Source of the DNA: Anabaena minutissima FACHB-250
GTDB taxonomy: Bacteria; Cyanobacteriota; Cyanobacteriia; Cyanobacteriales; Nostocaceae
DNA length: 64,000 nucleotides
Assembly (NCBI RefSeq): GCF_014697125.1
Contig: NZ_JACJRG010000018.1
Coordinates: 62,001-126,000 of the forward strand
Direction: 5' to 3'
Part shown: piece after piece, positions 18,306-26,739 of the stretch
How positions within the stretch are numbered: the first letter of the stretch is position 1
How the letters are laid out: each line of letters starts with the position of its first letter
Notes under the pieces: model-generated
Database searches by the model: none
What the model saw: the letters and a program-made list of their open reading frames with translations, nothing else
What the model was told of the DNA's origin: nothing
Made by a program: the position numbers and the translations under genes

Positions 18306-18905
18306 TTAAACTTTAGCTACTTCTGGATGCTCAATTTTAGTACCCAGTACCTTGAGAAACTCTGCTAGCCAACGGGGATGAGCAGGCCAAGCTGGTGCTG
18401 TGACTAAATTACCATCTACGATCGCTTCATCCACAGGAATTTGTACATAGTTACCGCCAGCACTCCGCACATCGGGGCCACAGGCTGGGTAAGCAGTGCA
18501 GTTCTTACCATCCAAGACATCCGCCGCCGCTAATAACTGCAATCCGTGGCAAATAGCAGCAATTGGTTTATTACTATGAGCAAAGTGGCGGGTTATTTCT
18601 AAGACTTTTTGATTTAAGCGGATATATTCTGGCGCGCGTCCACCAGGTACAACCAAAGCATCGTAGTTTTCGGCTTTGATTTCTGCAAAGGTGGCGTTGA
18701 GGGTGAAATTGTGTCCAGGTTTTTCGCTATAAGTTTGATCTCCCTCAAAATCGTGAACTGCTGTTCGTACTTTGTCACCAGCTTGCTTGTCTGGACAAAC
18801 TGCGTGAACAGTATGTCCTACCATTTGCAAAGCTTGGAAGGGAACAATGACTTCGTAGTCTTCTACATAGTCACCAATCAGCATCAAAATTTTCTTAGCA
18901 GCCAT
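18306..18905 (-). CDS. DJ-1/PfpI family protein
   Basis: 199 residues of the class I amidotransferase-like DJ-1/PfpI fold: KKILMLIGDYVEDYEVIVP at the start, ALVVPGGRAPEYIR and the nucleophile elbow AAICHG (Cys about 118). Relatives act as glyoxalase III/deglycase, chaperone or peptidase in stress responses; which applies cannot be told. It is a single gene between the FHA-PrsW and narM genes. Confidence 0.9.
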   Translation of the reverse strand: MAAKKILMLIGDYVEDYEVIVPFQALQMVGHTVHAVCPDKQAGDKVRTAVHDFEGDQTYSEKPGHNFTLNATFAEIKAENYDALVVPGGRAPEYIRLNQKVLEITRHFAHSNKPIAAICHGLQLLAAADVLDGKNCTAYPACGPDVRSAGGNYVQIPVDEAIVDGNLVTAPAWPAHPRWLAEFLKVLGTKIEHPEVAKV

Positions 18906-19040
18906 ATAGCGGTGTCCTTGCTTAACTTGTAAAGTATCAGTATTGAATTCATCACGAGTTCAAGTAAATATTATTCAATGAGGATGTATTAGACCTAATT
19001 TTATTTGCTAATTTTTACACATGACCCATTTTCCTGGCTT

Positions 19041-19499
19041 CTAACTATTGACTAAGTTAAATTCGGCGATCGCACGCGGAAAATTCTTGTTTTCGTGTCC
19101 ATGACGACTGAGTTTAATCAAAACAAAACGTTGCAATGGTGTTAAATTTGTCCACTGTGACAGAGTGATATTTATGCCTATTTCTTGGGCTTTTTCTTGC
19201 AGAGTGACTGGCATATTGTTAGAGTCCAACCATGCGGCATAAGGATCTATTGGTAATGTGGCAACAGGTGTACCTGTGCGTTCTAAAATTAATTCCTGGA
19301 GATATTCTTGGTAAGCTTGAATTTCATCTTCTGTTGTGCAAGGTAAGGTAACTAAAGCTTCCCGTTCAGCTTGAGTGATGTGATGCCAATCAGATAATTT
19401 TAGCTTAATACCACAGGTATCAAGTTTATAACGTACTTGCATGGGTATACAACGGAGCGAATCAACAAAATCTGCTTCAAATTCAAAGAAAGTATTCAT
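19041..19499 (-). CDS. narM: nitrate reductase-associated protein NarM
   Basis: 152 residues matching the cyanobacterial Nitr_red_assoc family: FFEFEADFVDSLRCIPMQVRYKLD at the start and LTPLQRFVLIKLSRHGHENKNF near the end. In Anabaena, NarM is needed for active NarB and interacts with it. Here it lies about 2.3 kb downstream of narB on the same strand, separated by psiE-like and DUF1624 genes, so it probably has its own promoter. No signal peptide or membrane segment, consistent with a cytosolic maturation factor. Confidence 0.87.
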   Translation of the reverse strand: MNTFFEFEADFVDSLRCIPMQVRYKLDTCGIKLKLSDWHHITQAEREALVTLPCTTEDEIQAYQEYLQELILERTGTPVATLPIDPYAAWLDSNNMPVTLQEKAQEIGINITLSQWTNLTPLQRFVLIKLSRHGHENKNFPRAIAEFNLVNS

Positions 19500-19653
19500 A
19501 TTTGCATTACCAAAATTATATTTAAATTCATTAAATTCTGCCGTTGTAATAAGTTTTACTCAATGCTTGTTAAATGCTACATCTAGATATATGGCTAAGT
19601 TTTTAATCCTAATAGTTGTGATTTTGTTCTATTTTTAGGTATGGGATGACTAT

Positions 19654-20853
19654 TTACAAGTATTTTAACCACTTATGAGGATTATTGGATTTGTAATTCT
19701 TAAACCAACTACACAGAGGATAAAGAATAATTATCATGATTATCCAAATATTGTAAATCATTGGCAAATTATATCCATAATCTGCTGGCATCAAGCGGGA
19801 AGCTATAAAGGGCATAATAATTGCCTTGAACCCATATTTGGGTAAAGCCAGTAAGATAGCAGTAAAATGGATGAGCCAAAGGTGAATTATATAAAAAAAT
19901 AAAGGGACTTGACCAAATAACACTAGGGGTTGAAAAATTCTCCATCGCTGCTTTTCAAACAAGTAGAGCAAGAGCATTGCTAGACCTAGAGTCATTAATA
20001 AATAAAGCAATGAAGGTGGATATTTATGACAGTTAATAAACGATAGTATCGTATAGGAAAAATTGCTTTGTACTGTCCAAGGGTACAGATCACCATATAC
20101 ATTCAAAGCACGGATAACTACAAAACTCAGAATTAGCCCAAGTCCTAACCATTGCAACAATCGCAGCCTAAAAGTTTTTCCTAGTTTAAATATAGTCCCA
20201 AAAGCATAACCTGTTGCCATTACTCCAATCCAAGGAATCAGGGGATAACTAATGAAAAAAATTTTATTAGGAAAAGGAGTAAGCATTTTTTGTTCATGAA
20301 TTACCGCCCATAACCAACCCCATGTTCCTAGTTGTTCCGCATGGATATGATCAAATAAATTGTGTCCAACTATAAGCAAAATTCCTAGTACAGCTATCAT
20401 AGGAATTGGTAGCCTAATTAATAGTGCTAAAACGACCATTGACCAACCAATTGCCCATATTACCCCGGCCGCCGTAAAAGAGTATGTTGGGTCAAATATC
20501 CAGCCAAAACGTATTATTGTTAATTCTAGAAACACTAACCACAATCCACGAATTATCAGATACTGCGCGAGTTTTTGCTTACTTTGTGGTCGGCTAATAA
20601 AAAAAAGATAAGCTGCTACTCCAGCCAAAAATATAAATGTGGGGGCGCATAAATGAGTTACCCAACGGGTGAGAAATAAAGGTATGTTTGTCTGGGTCAA
20701 GTCTGTAGGACGGAAGCGAACATTAGTGAAAAAAACTCTCACATGATCTAGTACCATTAAAACCATCACCAGTCCGCGCAACATATCTATTGAGATGATT
20801 CGCTTAGTTAGTAATTGCTCATTACTAGGAGTTTCATCACTTGAAAAGCTCAT
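19654..20853 (-). CDS. DUF1624 / heparan-alpha-glucosaminide N-acetyltransferase-like membrane protein
   Basis: 399 residues with about ten membrane segments. The N-terminus RIISIDMLRGLVMVLMVLDH is the signature of DUF1624/YeiB-like acyltransferase relatives, with HVRVFF and HLCAPTFIFLAG following. Members are thought to move acyl groups across membranes; the substrate is unknown. It sits between the psiE-like gene and narM, with no obvious link to nitrate use. Confidence 0.8.
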   Translation of the reverse strand: MSFSSDETPSNEQLLTKRIISIDMLRGLVMVLMVLDHVRVFFTNVRFRPTDLTQTNIPLFLTRWVTHLCAPTFIFLAGVAAYLFFISRPQSKQKLAQYLIIRGLWLVFLELTIIRFGWIFDPTYSFTAAGVIWAIGWSMVVLALLIRLPIPMIAVLGILLIVGHNLFDHIHAEQLGTWGWLWAVIHEQKMLTPFPNKIFFISYPLIPWIGVMATGYAFGTIFKLGKTFRLRLLQWLGLGLILSFVVIRALNVYGDLYPWTVQSNFSYTILSFINCHKYPPSLLYLLMTLGLAMLLLYLFEKQRWRIFQPLVLFGQVPLFFYIIHLWLIHFTAILLALPKYGFKAIIMPFIASRLMPADYGYNLPMIYNIWIIMIIILYPLCSWFKNYKSNNPHKWLKYL

Positions 20854-20922
20854 ATTTTATATGCAATTTTTTAGTATTTGTTTTTATTTTTAACTAAGTT
20901 TCACCAGTATAAAAAATGATGA

Positions 20923-21044
20923 TAAGTAAGTCGGTGGGAATAAACCTAACTATGTTAAGTAATATAAAGTTAATGTGATCGGTTTCGTAGTAAGGACTTA
21001 AGTCCTTACTACGAACCTTTAATTATTTACGCTGTTCTACTTAG
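20923..21044. repeat. 122-bp MITE-like element, copy 2
   Basis: Gapless match to 4772-4893. Its centre carries a near-perfect palindrome, TCGTAGTAAGGACTTA followed by AGTCCTTACTACGA, that copy 1 has partly lost. The outer ends pair imperfectly (TAAGTA and AATAA blocks). Confidence 0.75.
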
Positions 21045-21122
21045 ATATTTTTTAATAATACTATTATTTTCCTGAAATTTTAATTTTTTAAATTACTAAT
21101 TGTACATACCTACTTAAAATTT

Positions 21123-21572
21123 TTAATGTCTATTACTAGAACGAATTATTAAGTAACTAATAGATAAGGCTAAAACCGCAGTTCCTAAACCAATAATATC
21201 TAGACCTCTCACTTTTTCCAAATCCAGAATAATGATTTTTCTAGCTACAGCAATTAATGATGTGACGATTACTAATTCCACCTGGAAAACGTGCCTTTTT
21301 AAATAAGCAGTAATATTTTCTAGTATTTCTAATGCAATTAATATATTTAAAAATAACCCAAAAACCTTAAATAATGTTGTATTAATTGCCCCATAGGGTG
21401 TAGTAAATACTTCTTTAACTATATAAGTTCCTAAATCTACAATCGCCACCAAAATTACTATCACCATAAAAATAGATAGGATTTTGGAAACTATTACCTC
21501 TATATGTTCAATGGCGTGCATGAAACTTTCATCTTTAGTAAAGCCTAAAATTTGCCTGATTAATTTCTTCAT
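21123..21572 (-). CDS. PsiE-family membrane protein
   Basis: 149 residues from ATG 21572; a GTG three codons upstream also opens the frame. Four hydrophobic segments, with the PsiE-like VIVSKILSIFMVIVILVAIVD, the central NILIALEILENITAYLK and HVFQVELVIVTSLIAVARKII. PsiE is phosphate-starvation-inducible in E. coli, with unknown molecular function. It lies between narB and the DUF1624 gene on the same strand, about 200 bp below the narB stop. Confidence 0.82.
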   Translation of the reverse strand: MKKLIRQILGFTKDESFMHAIEHIEVIVSKILSIFMVIVILVAIVDLGTYIVKEVFTTPYGAINTTLFKVFGLFLNILIALEILENITAYLKRHVFQVELVIVTSLIAVARKIIILDLEKVRGLDIIGLGTAVLALSISYLIIRSSNRH

Positions 21573-21771
21573 TGGTTGCACCCATTTTCATATAAGCTCA
21601 AGAATTAAAAAACAAAAGAAAAATCCTATAGATAACTCTAGAGGATTCATTGGTAATGTTTTATTACTATATTAAAAATATTTTATCTTAGTAATAGTCA
21701 ACTTTAGTACATCAAAAGTTATAATAGTAACGATTGACTATCTTCTGGTAATAAAATCATTATCCAGCAGC

Positions 21772-23991
21772 TTACCATTGTGAGGACTGGAGTTGAGAAC
21801 TTTTAGCTGTAATAGTCAAAGAGATAGGTATTAGTTGTACAGCACAGGCTTTTAATTCTGGTTGTAACGAATCAGGGCAAGATTCGGGGTGAGTGAGGGC
21901 GTTAGCTTCGGCATTGTCAGCCCAGAGTGAACCCCAGTGCATGGGGACGAAGACTGTACCGGGTGAAATTGCTTTGGTGACTTTGGCTTTAAACTGAGCT
22001 TGACCCCGACGCGATCGCACTTCTACCATTTGATTATCGATAATTCCCAACTTAGCCGCATCACGGGGATGAATTTCTATAAATGGTTCTGGGTGCATAG
22101 CGCGAATTTTTTCAATCCGACCTGTACGCGTTTGGGTGTGCCAATGTCCGTAAAGTCGCCCAGTTGTTAACACAAAAGGATAATCTGGATTTGGTGGTTC
22201 TGCCAATCCTTTGGAGTAATATGCCCCAAATTTAGCGCGTCCATCTGGTGTAGGAAAATGTAAATCAGTATAAAGTCTTTTTGAGTGCTGAGTGCTGAGT
22301 GCTGAGTTGGGAGTGCTGAGTTGGGAGTGCTGAGTGGTTAAGGGATGCGGCCATTGTGTCGCCCCTTCTTGGCGTAACTGTTCATGACTAAGTCCAGTCA
22401 TATCGCAAATACGACCCCTGGTTAATTGGACAAACTCGGCGTAAACTTCCGCAGAATTAGTAAAGGCGAATTTGTCCTCAAAACCTAATCTACGCCCAAC
22501 TTCCGCAAAGATTTCCCAATCGGCTTTAGCTTCTCGTGGGGGTTGACGGAATGCTGAACACAAAGTTACCCGACGTTCGGAATTAGTCATTATGCCAGTT
22601 TTCTCACTCCACTGCGCCGCAGGGAGGAGGACATGGGCATAAGCTGAGGTTTCTGTGGGGTAATATGCGTCTTGGTAAATTGTGAAAGGCGATCGCAATA
22701 ATGCTTTCTTTGTCCGTTCCAAATCTGGCATACTCACAGCTGGGTTAGTAGCCGCAATCCATAACAACCCGACAGCCCCATCTTCCAAACCTGTAATCAT
22801 ATCCCAAGCAGTTAAACCGGGATGGGGTGAAATTTGCCCAGGTTGTAATTGCCAAAATTCTTCTACCTCAGCCCGATGTTGAGGATTTTTCACCAAGCGA
22901 TAACCCGGTAACAAATGGGCTAAACCCCCAGCTTCCCTTCCTCCCATTGCATTGGGTTGACCGGTGAGGGAAAAAGGCCCCGCCCCTGGTTTACCGATTT
23001 GTCCGGTCATCAGGTGTAAGTTAATAATAGTTCTAACTTTTGCTGTCCCTTCAGTGGATTGGTTTACCCCCATCGACCACAAAGACAATACACGCTGTGA
23101 TTTTCCCCAATAACGGGCGGCGGTTTCTAAATCTTCAATACTGATTCCACATTGACGGGCTACAACTTCCGGTGAATAGTGGCGGATGACTTCAGCGTAA
23201 GCAGAAAAGTTACTCGTACAGTCATCAATGAAGCTAACATCTATCATCTGCCAACGCATTAATAAATGGGCAATCCCATTTAACAAATCGATATCTGTAC
23301 CGGGACGAATCGCCAAATGTAAGTCAGCAGCTTCGGCTGTGGGTGTGCGCCGGGGGTCAACCACAATCATTTTTACATGACGGTTTTTTCTGTGGTATTT
23401 CTGCAAGCGGTTAAAAACGATGGGGTGACATTCGGCGGTATTTGTCCCAATCAAAAATGCACAGTCAGTTAACTCCAAATCGTCATAACAGCAGGGAGGG
23501 CCATCTGAACCAAAACTTTGGATGTACCCAGATACCGCACTAGACATACATAACCGGGAGTTAGCATCAAAATTATTAGTACCCAAACAACCTTTCATTA
23601 ATTTTTGGGCGATGTAGTAGTCCTCAGTTTGAAACTGACCAGAACCATACATACATATAGCATCTGCACCTTGAGTACAGCGCACGGTTTGAATGCGTTG
23701 GGTGATGAGATTAAAAGCTTCATCCCAACTGACGCGGCGGAACTCTTGATCTAACGAGTCGCGCACCATTGGGTAATGTAGTCTATCTTTATCTAACGAT
23801 TCGGCGATCGTTGCACCTTTGACGCAAACCATACCCTGACTAGATGGGTGAGATTTATCGCCCCGCACTCGCCAAATGGGATTTCCTTGGCTATCTCGAT
23901 TAGTTGCTGTATTGGCTTGTGCTGGGGGTGAAACTTCTAAGCCGCAGCCGACACCACAGTAAGGACAGAGAGTTTTGGTAGATTCAATCAT
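21772..23991 (-). CDS. narB: ferredoxin-dependent assimilatory nitrate reductase
   Basis: 739 residues from the ATG at 23991 (MIESTKTLCPYCGVGCGLEV). The frame is open for 62 more codons upstream, but that part is palindromic-repeat DNA and unlike the family. Cys9, Cys12, Cys16 and the later GMVCVKGA bind the 4Fe-4S cluster; RGDKSHPSSQG, GTNTAECHP and the C-terminal TTGRLYGHWHTQTRTGR belong to the Mo-bisMGD domains. It reduces nitrate to nitrite with ferredoxin. A heptamer repeat array lies inside the coding sequence at 22283-22337 and encodes a Ser/Thr/Gln-rich linker between WPHP and KRLYTD. Last gene of the nirA operon order. Confidence 0.95.
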   Translation of the reverse strand: MIESTKTLCPYCGVGCGLEVSPPAQANTATNRDSQGNPIWRVRGDKSHPSSQGMVCVKGATIAESLDKDRLHYPMVRDSLDQEFRRVSWDEAFNLITQRIQTVRCTQGADAICMYGSGQFQTEDYYIAQKLMKGCLGTNNFDANSRLCMSSAVSGYIQSFGSDGPPCCYDDLELTDCAFLIGTNTAECHPIVFNRLQKYHRKNRHVKMIVVDPRRTPTAEAADLHLAIRPGTDIDLLNGIAHLLMRWQMIDVSFIDDCTSNFSAYAEVIRHYSPEVVARQCGISIEDLETAARYWGKSQRVLSLWSMGVNQSTEGTAKVRTIINLHLMTGQIGKPGAGPFSLTGQPNAMGGREAGGLAHLLPGYRLVKNPQHRAEVEEFWQLQPGQISPHPGLTAWDMITGLEDGAVGLLWIAATNPAVSMPDLERTKKALLRSPFTIYQDAYYPTETSAYAHVLLPAAQWSEKTGIMTNSERRVTLCSAFRQPPREAKADWEIFAEVGRRLGFEDKFAFTNSAEVYAEFVQLTRGRICDMTGLSHEQLRQEGATQWPHPLTTQHSQLSTPNSALSTQHSKRLYTDLHFPTPDGRAKFGAYYSKGLAEPPNPDYPFVLTTGRLYGHWHTQTRTGRIEKIRAMHPEPFIEIHPRDAAKLGIIDNQMVEVRSRRGQAQFKAKVTKAISPGTVFVPMHWGSLWADNAEANALTHPESCPDSLQPELKACAVQLIPISLTITAKSSQLQSSQW
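22283..22337. repeat. STRR heptamer array inside narB
   Basis: GAGTGCT-type heptamers (about five full copies plus two GTTGGGA variants) run through the coding strand of narB without breaking the frame. They encode TTQHSQLSTPNSALSTQHS-like sequence. The same heptamer forms arrays in several intergenic regions of the window. Confidence 0.85.
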
Positions 23992-24183
23992 AATAATTTG
24001 TGATGATGCTCCGCTACACCGTAGGCGTTGGCGTAGCCTCTCGTTGAGATGGTCTCCGACCGACGGTCGGTCATCGCTAATATTGTTCGTAGTGAGGACT
24101 TTAGTCCTCGAAACCATGAGGACTAAAGTCCTCTCTGCGAGACGCTCCGCGTAGCTTGCTTCCCCGCAGGGGTACACTACAAA
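23992..24183. repeat. dispersed palindromic repeats between nrtP and narB
   Basis: The 192-bp spacer carries GAGGACTTTAGTCCTC and its near twin GAGGACTAAAGTCCTC, the palindrome ACCGACGGTCGGT, and GC-rich fragments (GGCGTTGGCGTAGCCTCTCG, GACGCTCCGCGTAGC) of a kind common in Nostoc genomes. The frame happens to stay open and joins narB, but this is not real coding sequence. Confidence 0.7.
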
Positions 24184-25698
24184 CTAGGATTCTTCACTGA
24201 AAATTGGTAATTTTTCTATTTCCATCTCTGGTGTTTCACCCTCATGGTGTTCAGCAAACGAGCCTTTGGGTTCTTTCAGGAAGAAATAGCACAGGAAAGT
24301 GACAATCAGTGCAGCAATACCCAGGGTTTGGAAGAAGATTCTATTACCGACATCTCCCGCAGGTAAAAAACTATAGAGAGTCAGGTAAGCTACAGCTCCC
24401 ACATTACCGTAAGCACCAACATTACCTGCAATTTGACCAGTTACTCGCCGCTTTACTAAAGGTACGATCGCAAAAGTTGAACCTTCTCCAGCTTGCACGA
24501 AGAATGAGCAAAGCATAGTTAAAGCGATCGCCAAAGGTAGCCACAAACTACTACTTACCCCACCCATCAGCAGATAACCAAGACCCATACCACCTGTTAA
24601 TACAGTCATGGTCATTCTGCGACTACCTAAAGTGTCGGAAACCCAACCGCCACCGGGACGTGCAAATAAGTTCATGAAGGCGTAGCTAGCAGCAATCATT
24701 CCGGCTAAGACTTTACTTAAGCTGAAAGTAGTCTCAAAAAATCCCGGTAGCATGGAAACTACTGCTAACTCTGAGCCAAAATTCACAAAGTAAGTCAACT
24801 CTAGAATCGCCACCTGAGAAAATTCATAACGTTCTTCAGGAGGATAACGCTTTTTACCCTGCATCATATCCCTATTCACATCCCAGCATTTATAGGCTTG
24901 GAAGAGGTAAAGACCCAGTAACAACAGGTAAACAATCAGCAATTGAGTTTGATTCAATAAGCCAATTTTTGAGATCCGCCAAGCCAATAGACCTAAGATC
25001 CCAACTAAGGGAATATTCATTAACATCAGCAGCCAAAAACTCTTTTGGCTAGTAACCTCTATCCCACCGTGGCGATTGGGACGCTGATAAACCTTACCAG
25101 AGGGAGTATCTTCAACGTTGAATAAATAAATGACTCCATATACAGCCGCAATAATACCAGTGAGTGCGATCGCTAGTCGCCAGTTAATTTGACCAGCTGC
25201 AAATACGGCACTGGCTGTAGCTAAAGAAGGTAAGATAAAAGCCGCAGCTGCTGAACCAAAATTACCCCAGCCACCATAAATCCCTTCTGCTATCCCAATC
25301 TCCTTGGGCGAAAACCACTCAGCAACCATACGGATACCGATAACAAAACCAGCACCAACAATACTTAATGCCAAGCGACTGATGACCAGTTGGCTGAAAT
25401 TCTGTGCCATTGCAAAGGCCAGACAGGGAATAGCTGCATAAATTAGCAACAGTGAGTAAGTAATTCTTGGCCCATATTTGTCTAAAACCATGCCAATAAT
25501 AATTCGGGCTGGCACAGTCAGAGCAACGTTACAAATAGCGATCGTTCTCACTTGTCCTTCAGTTAAACCAATGGCTTCTTTAACTGCTGTTTGAAACGGC
25601 GCATAGTTAAACCAAACCACAAAGGATAAAAAGAAAGCAAACCAAGTCAGATGTAAGATGCGGTAACGATCTTTGAATGAAAATAATTCTTTAAGCAT
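24184..25698 (-). CDS. nrtP: MFS nitrate/nitrite transporter (NrtP/NarK type)
   Basis: 504 residues, about 12 membrane segments. The NNP-family signatures are present: N-terminal WFAFFLSFVVWFNYAPF, the motif GMVLDKYGPRITYS after TM2, GGWGNFGSAAAAF (nitrate signature G-rich TM5) and VGAYGNVGAVAYL in TM11. A long cytoplasmic insert (about 205-300) separates the halves. NrtP carries nitrate and nitrite inward. It lies between nrtD and narB, giving both ABC and MFS nitrate transporters in one cluster, which is uncommon. Confidence 0.92.
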   Translation of the reverse strand: MLKELFSFKDRYRILHLTWFAFFLSFVVWFNYAPFQTAVKEAIGLTEGQVRTIAICNVALTVPARIIIGMVLDKYGPRITYSLLLIYAAIPCLAFAMAQNFSQLVISRLALSIVGAGFVIGIRMVAEWFSPKEIGIAEGIYGGWGNFGSAAAAFILPSLATASAVFAAGQINWRLAIALTGIIAAVYGVIYLFNVEDTPSGKVYQRPNRHGGIEVTSQKSFWLLMLMNIPLVGILGLLAWRISKIGLLNQTQLLIVYLLLLGLYLFQAYKCWDVNRDMMQGKKRYPPEERYEFSQVAILELTYFVNFGSELAVVSMLPGFFETTFSLSKVLAGMIAASYAFMNLFARPGGGWVSDTLGSRRMTMTVLTGGMGLGYLLMGGVSSSLWLPLAIALTMLCSFFVQAGEGSTFAIVPLVKRRVTGQIAGNVGAYGNVGAVAYLTLYSFLPAGDVGNRIFFQTLGIAALIVTFLCYFFLKEPKGSFAEHHEGETPEMEIEKLPIFSEES

Positions 25699-25739
25699 TC
25701 TAATCTCCTAATTTTAGGGGCGCAGGGGAGACAAACTAA

Positions 25740-25840
25740 TGACTCATAACTCACAACTCATTACTCATTACTCATTACTCATTACTCAGCACGGGCTAAA
25801 CGCCCCGCTACCGCTAACAGCACTCATTACTCATTACTCA
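25740..25840. repeat. STRR heptamer array with GC-rich core, reaching the nrtD stop
   Basis: ATTACTC-type heptamers on both sides of the core GGGCTAAACGCCCCGCTACC followed by GCTAACAG. The array begins at the nrtD stop codon (25834-25836) and fills most of the nrtD-nrtP spacer. Confidence 0.85.
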
Positions 25841-26667
25841 TCGTGAGCAAATCGGCGATATAAGAAATCTAGGGCGTAGTTCCGCAGGTTGTAGTATTCT
25901 GGGTCTTCCATGATGCGGCGGCGGTTGCGGGGGCGAGAAAAGGGGATATCGAGAATTTCGCCGATTTGGGCTGCTGGCCCGTTAGTCATCATCACTACTC
26001 TGTCTGCTAGGAATAAAGCTTCATCGATGTCATGGGTAATCATCAGTACGGTGACTTGATGTTCACGCCAAATTTCTAGTAGTTCTTCTTGTAGTTCTTC
26101 TTTGGTGATTGCGTCTAATGCGCCGAAGGGTTCATCGAGAATTAAGACTTTGGGACGGATAGATAAGGCGCGGGCGATCGCTACTCTTTGTTTCATTCCG
26201 CCCGAAATTTGGTTGGGTTTTTTGTCGGTTGCTTCTGTTAAGCCCACCATTGCTAGATGTTCTCTGACTATGGCGCGTTTTTCGGCTTGGGGTTTGTGGG
26301 GAAATACTGCATCTACTGCTAGGTAAACGTTTTCAAAGACGTTTAGCCAAGGTAATAAGCAGTAGTTTTGGAAGACCATCATCCTGTCTGGGCCTGGTTC
26401 GGTGATGGGTTGGTCTTGTAGGAGGACTACGCCATCGGTGGGGGTGTTGAACCCGGAAATCATGTTGAGTAGGGTTGATTTTCCGCAGCCTGAGTGTCCG
26501 ATTAAGCACACGAATTCGCCTTCGCGGACTTTGAGGTCGATTCCATCTAGTACGGTGTATGGGCCTTCGGATGTGGGGTAAATTTTGCTGACACCTTCAA
26601 TTACTAGAAAGTTATCTGGTTTGGGGGTGGGGAGTTTTTTGGGTTGGGTGGTTCTTACTGTTTGCAT
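25834..26667 (-). CDS. nrtD: nitrate ABC transporter ATP-binding subunit
   Basis: 277 residues. Walker A GHSGCGKST, Q-loop FQNYCLLPW, signature ISGGMKQR, Walker B VLILDEPFGALD and H-loop MITHDIDEA are all intact. This is the single-domain ATPase partner of NrtC in the NrtABCD importer. Its stop codon lies at the edge of a heptamer array. It is downstream of nrtC with a 72-bp spacer containing CGCAGAGACGCGGAGGCGCG, a common Nostoc repeat fragment. Confidence 0.95.
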   Translation of the reverse strand: MQTVRTTQPKKLPTPKPDNFLVIEGVSKIYPTSEGPYTVLDGIDLKVREGEFVCLIGHSGCGKSTLLNMISGFNTPTDGVVLLQDQPITEPGPDRMMVFQNYCLLPWLNVFENVYLAVDAVFPHKPQAEKRAIVREHLAMVGLTEATDKKPNQISGGMKQRVAIARALSIRPKVLILDEPFGALDAITKEELQEELLEIWREHQVTVLMITHDIDEALFLADRVVMMTNGPAAQIGEILDIPFSRPRNRRRIMEDPEYYNLRNYALDFLYRRFAHDE

Positions 26668-26739
26668 GGCTTTGTTAAATTTAGGATTTATTCACGCAGA
26701 GACGCGGAGGCGCGGAGGGGGAGAGAAGAAGAATAGTGG

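Noticed and set aside
23992..24177. 62-codon N-terminal extension of narB
   Set aside because: It consists of palindromic repeat DNA and does not look like any nitrate reductase; the ATG at 23991 gives the family N-terminus.
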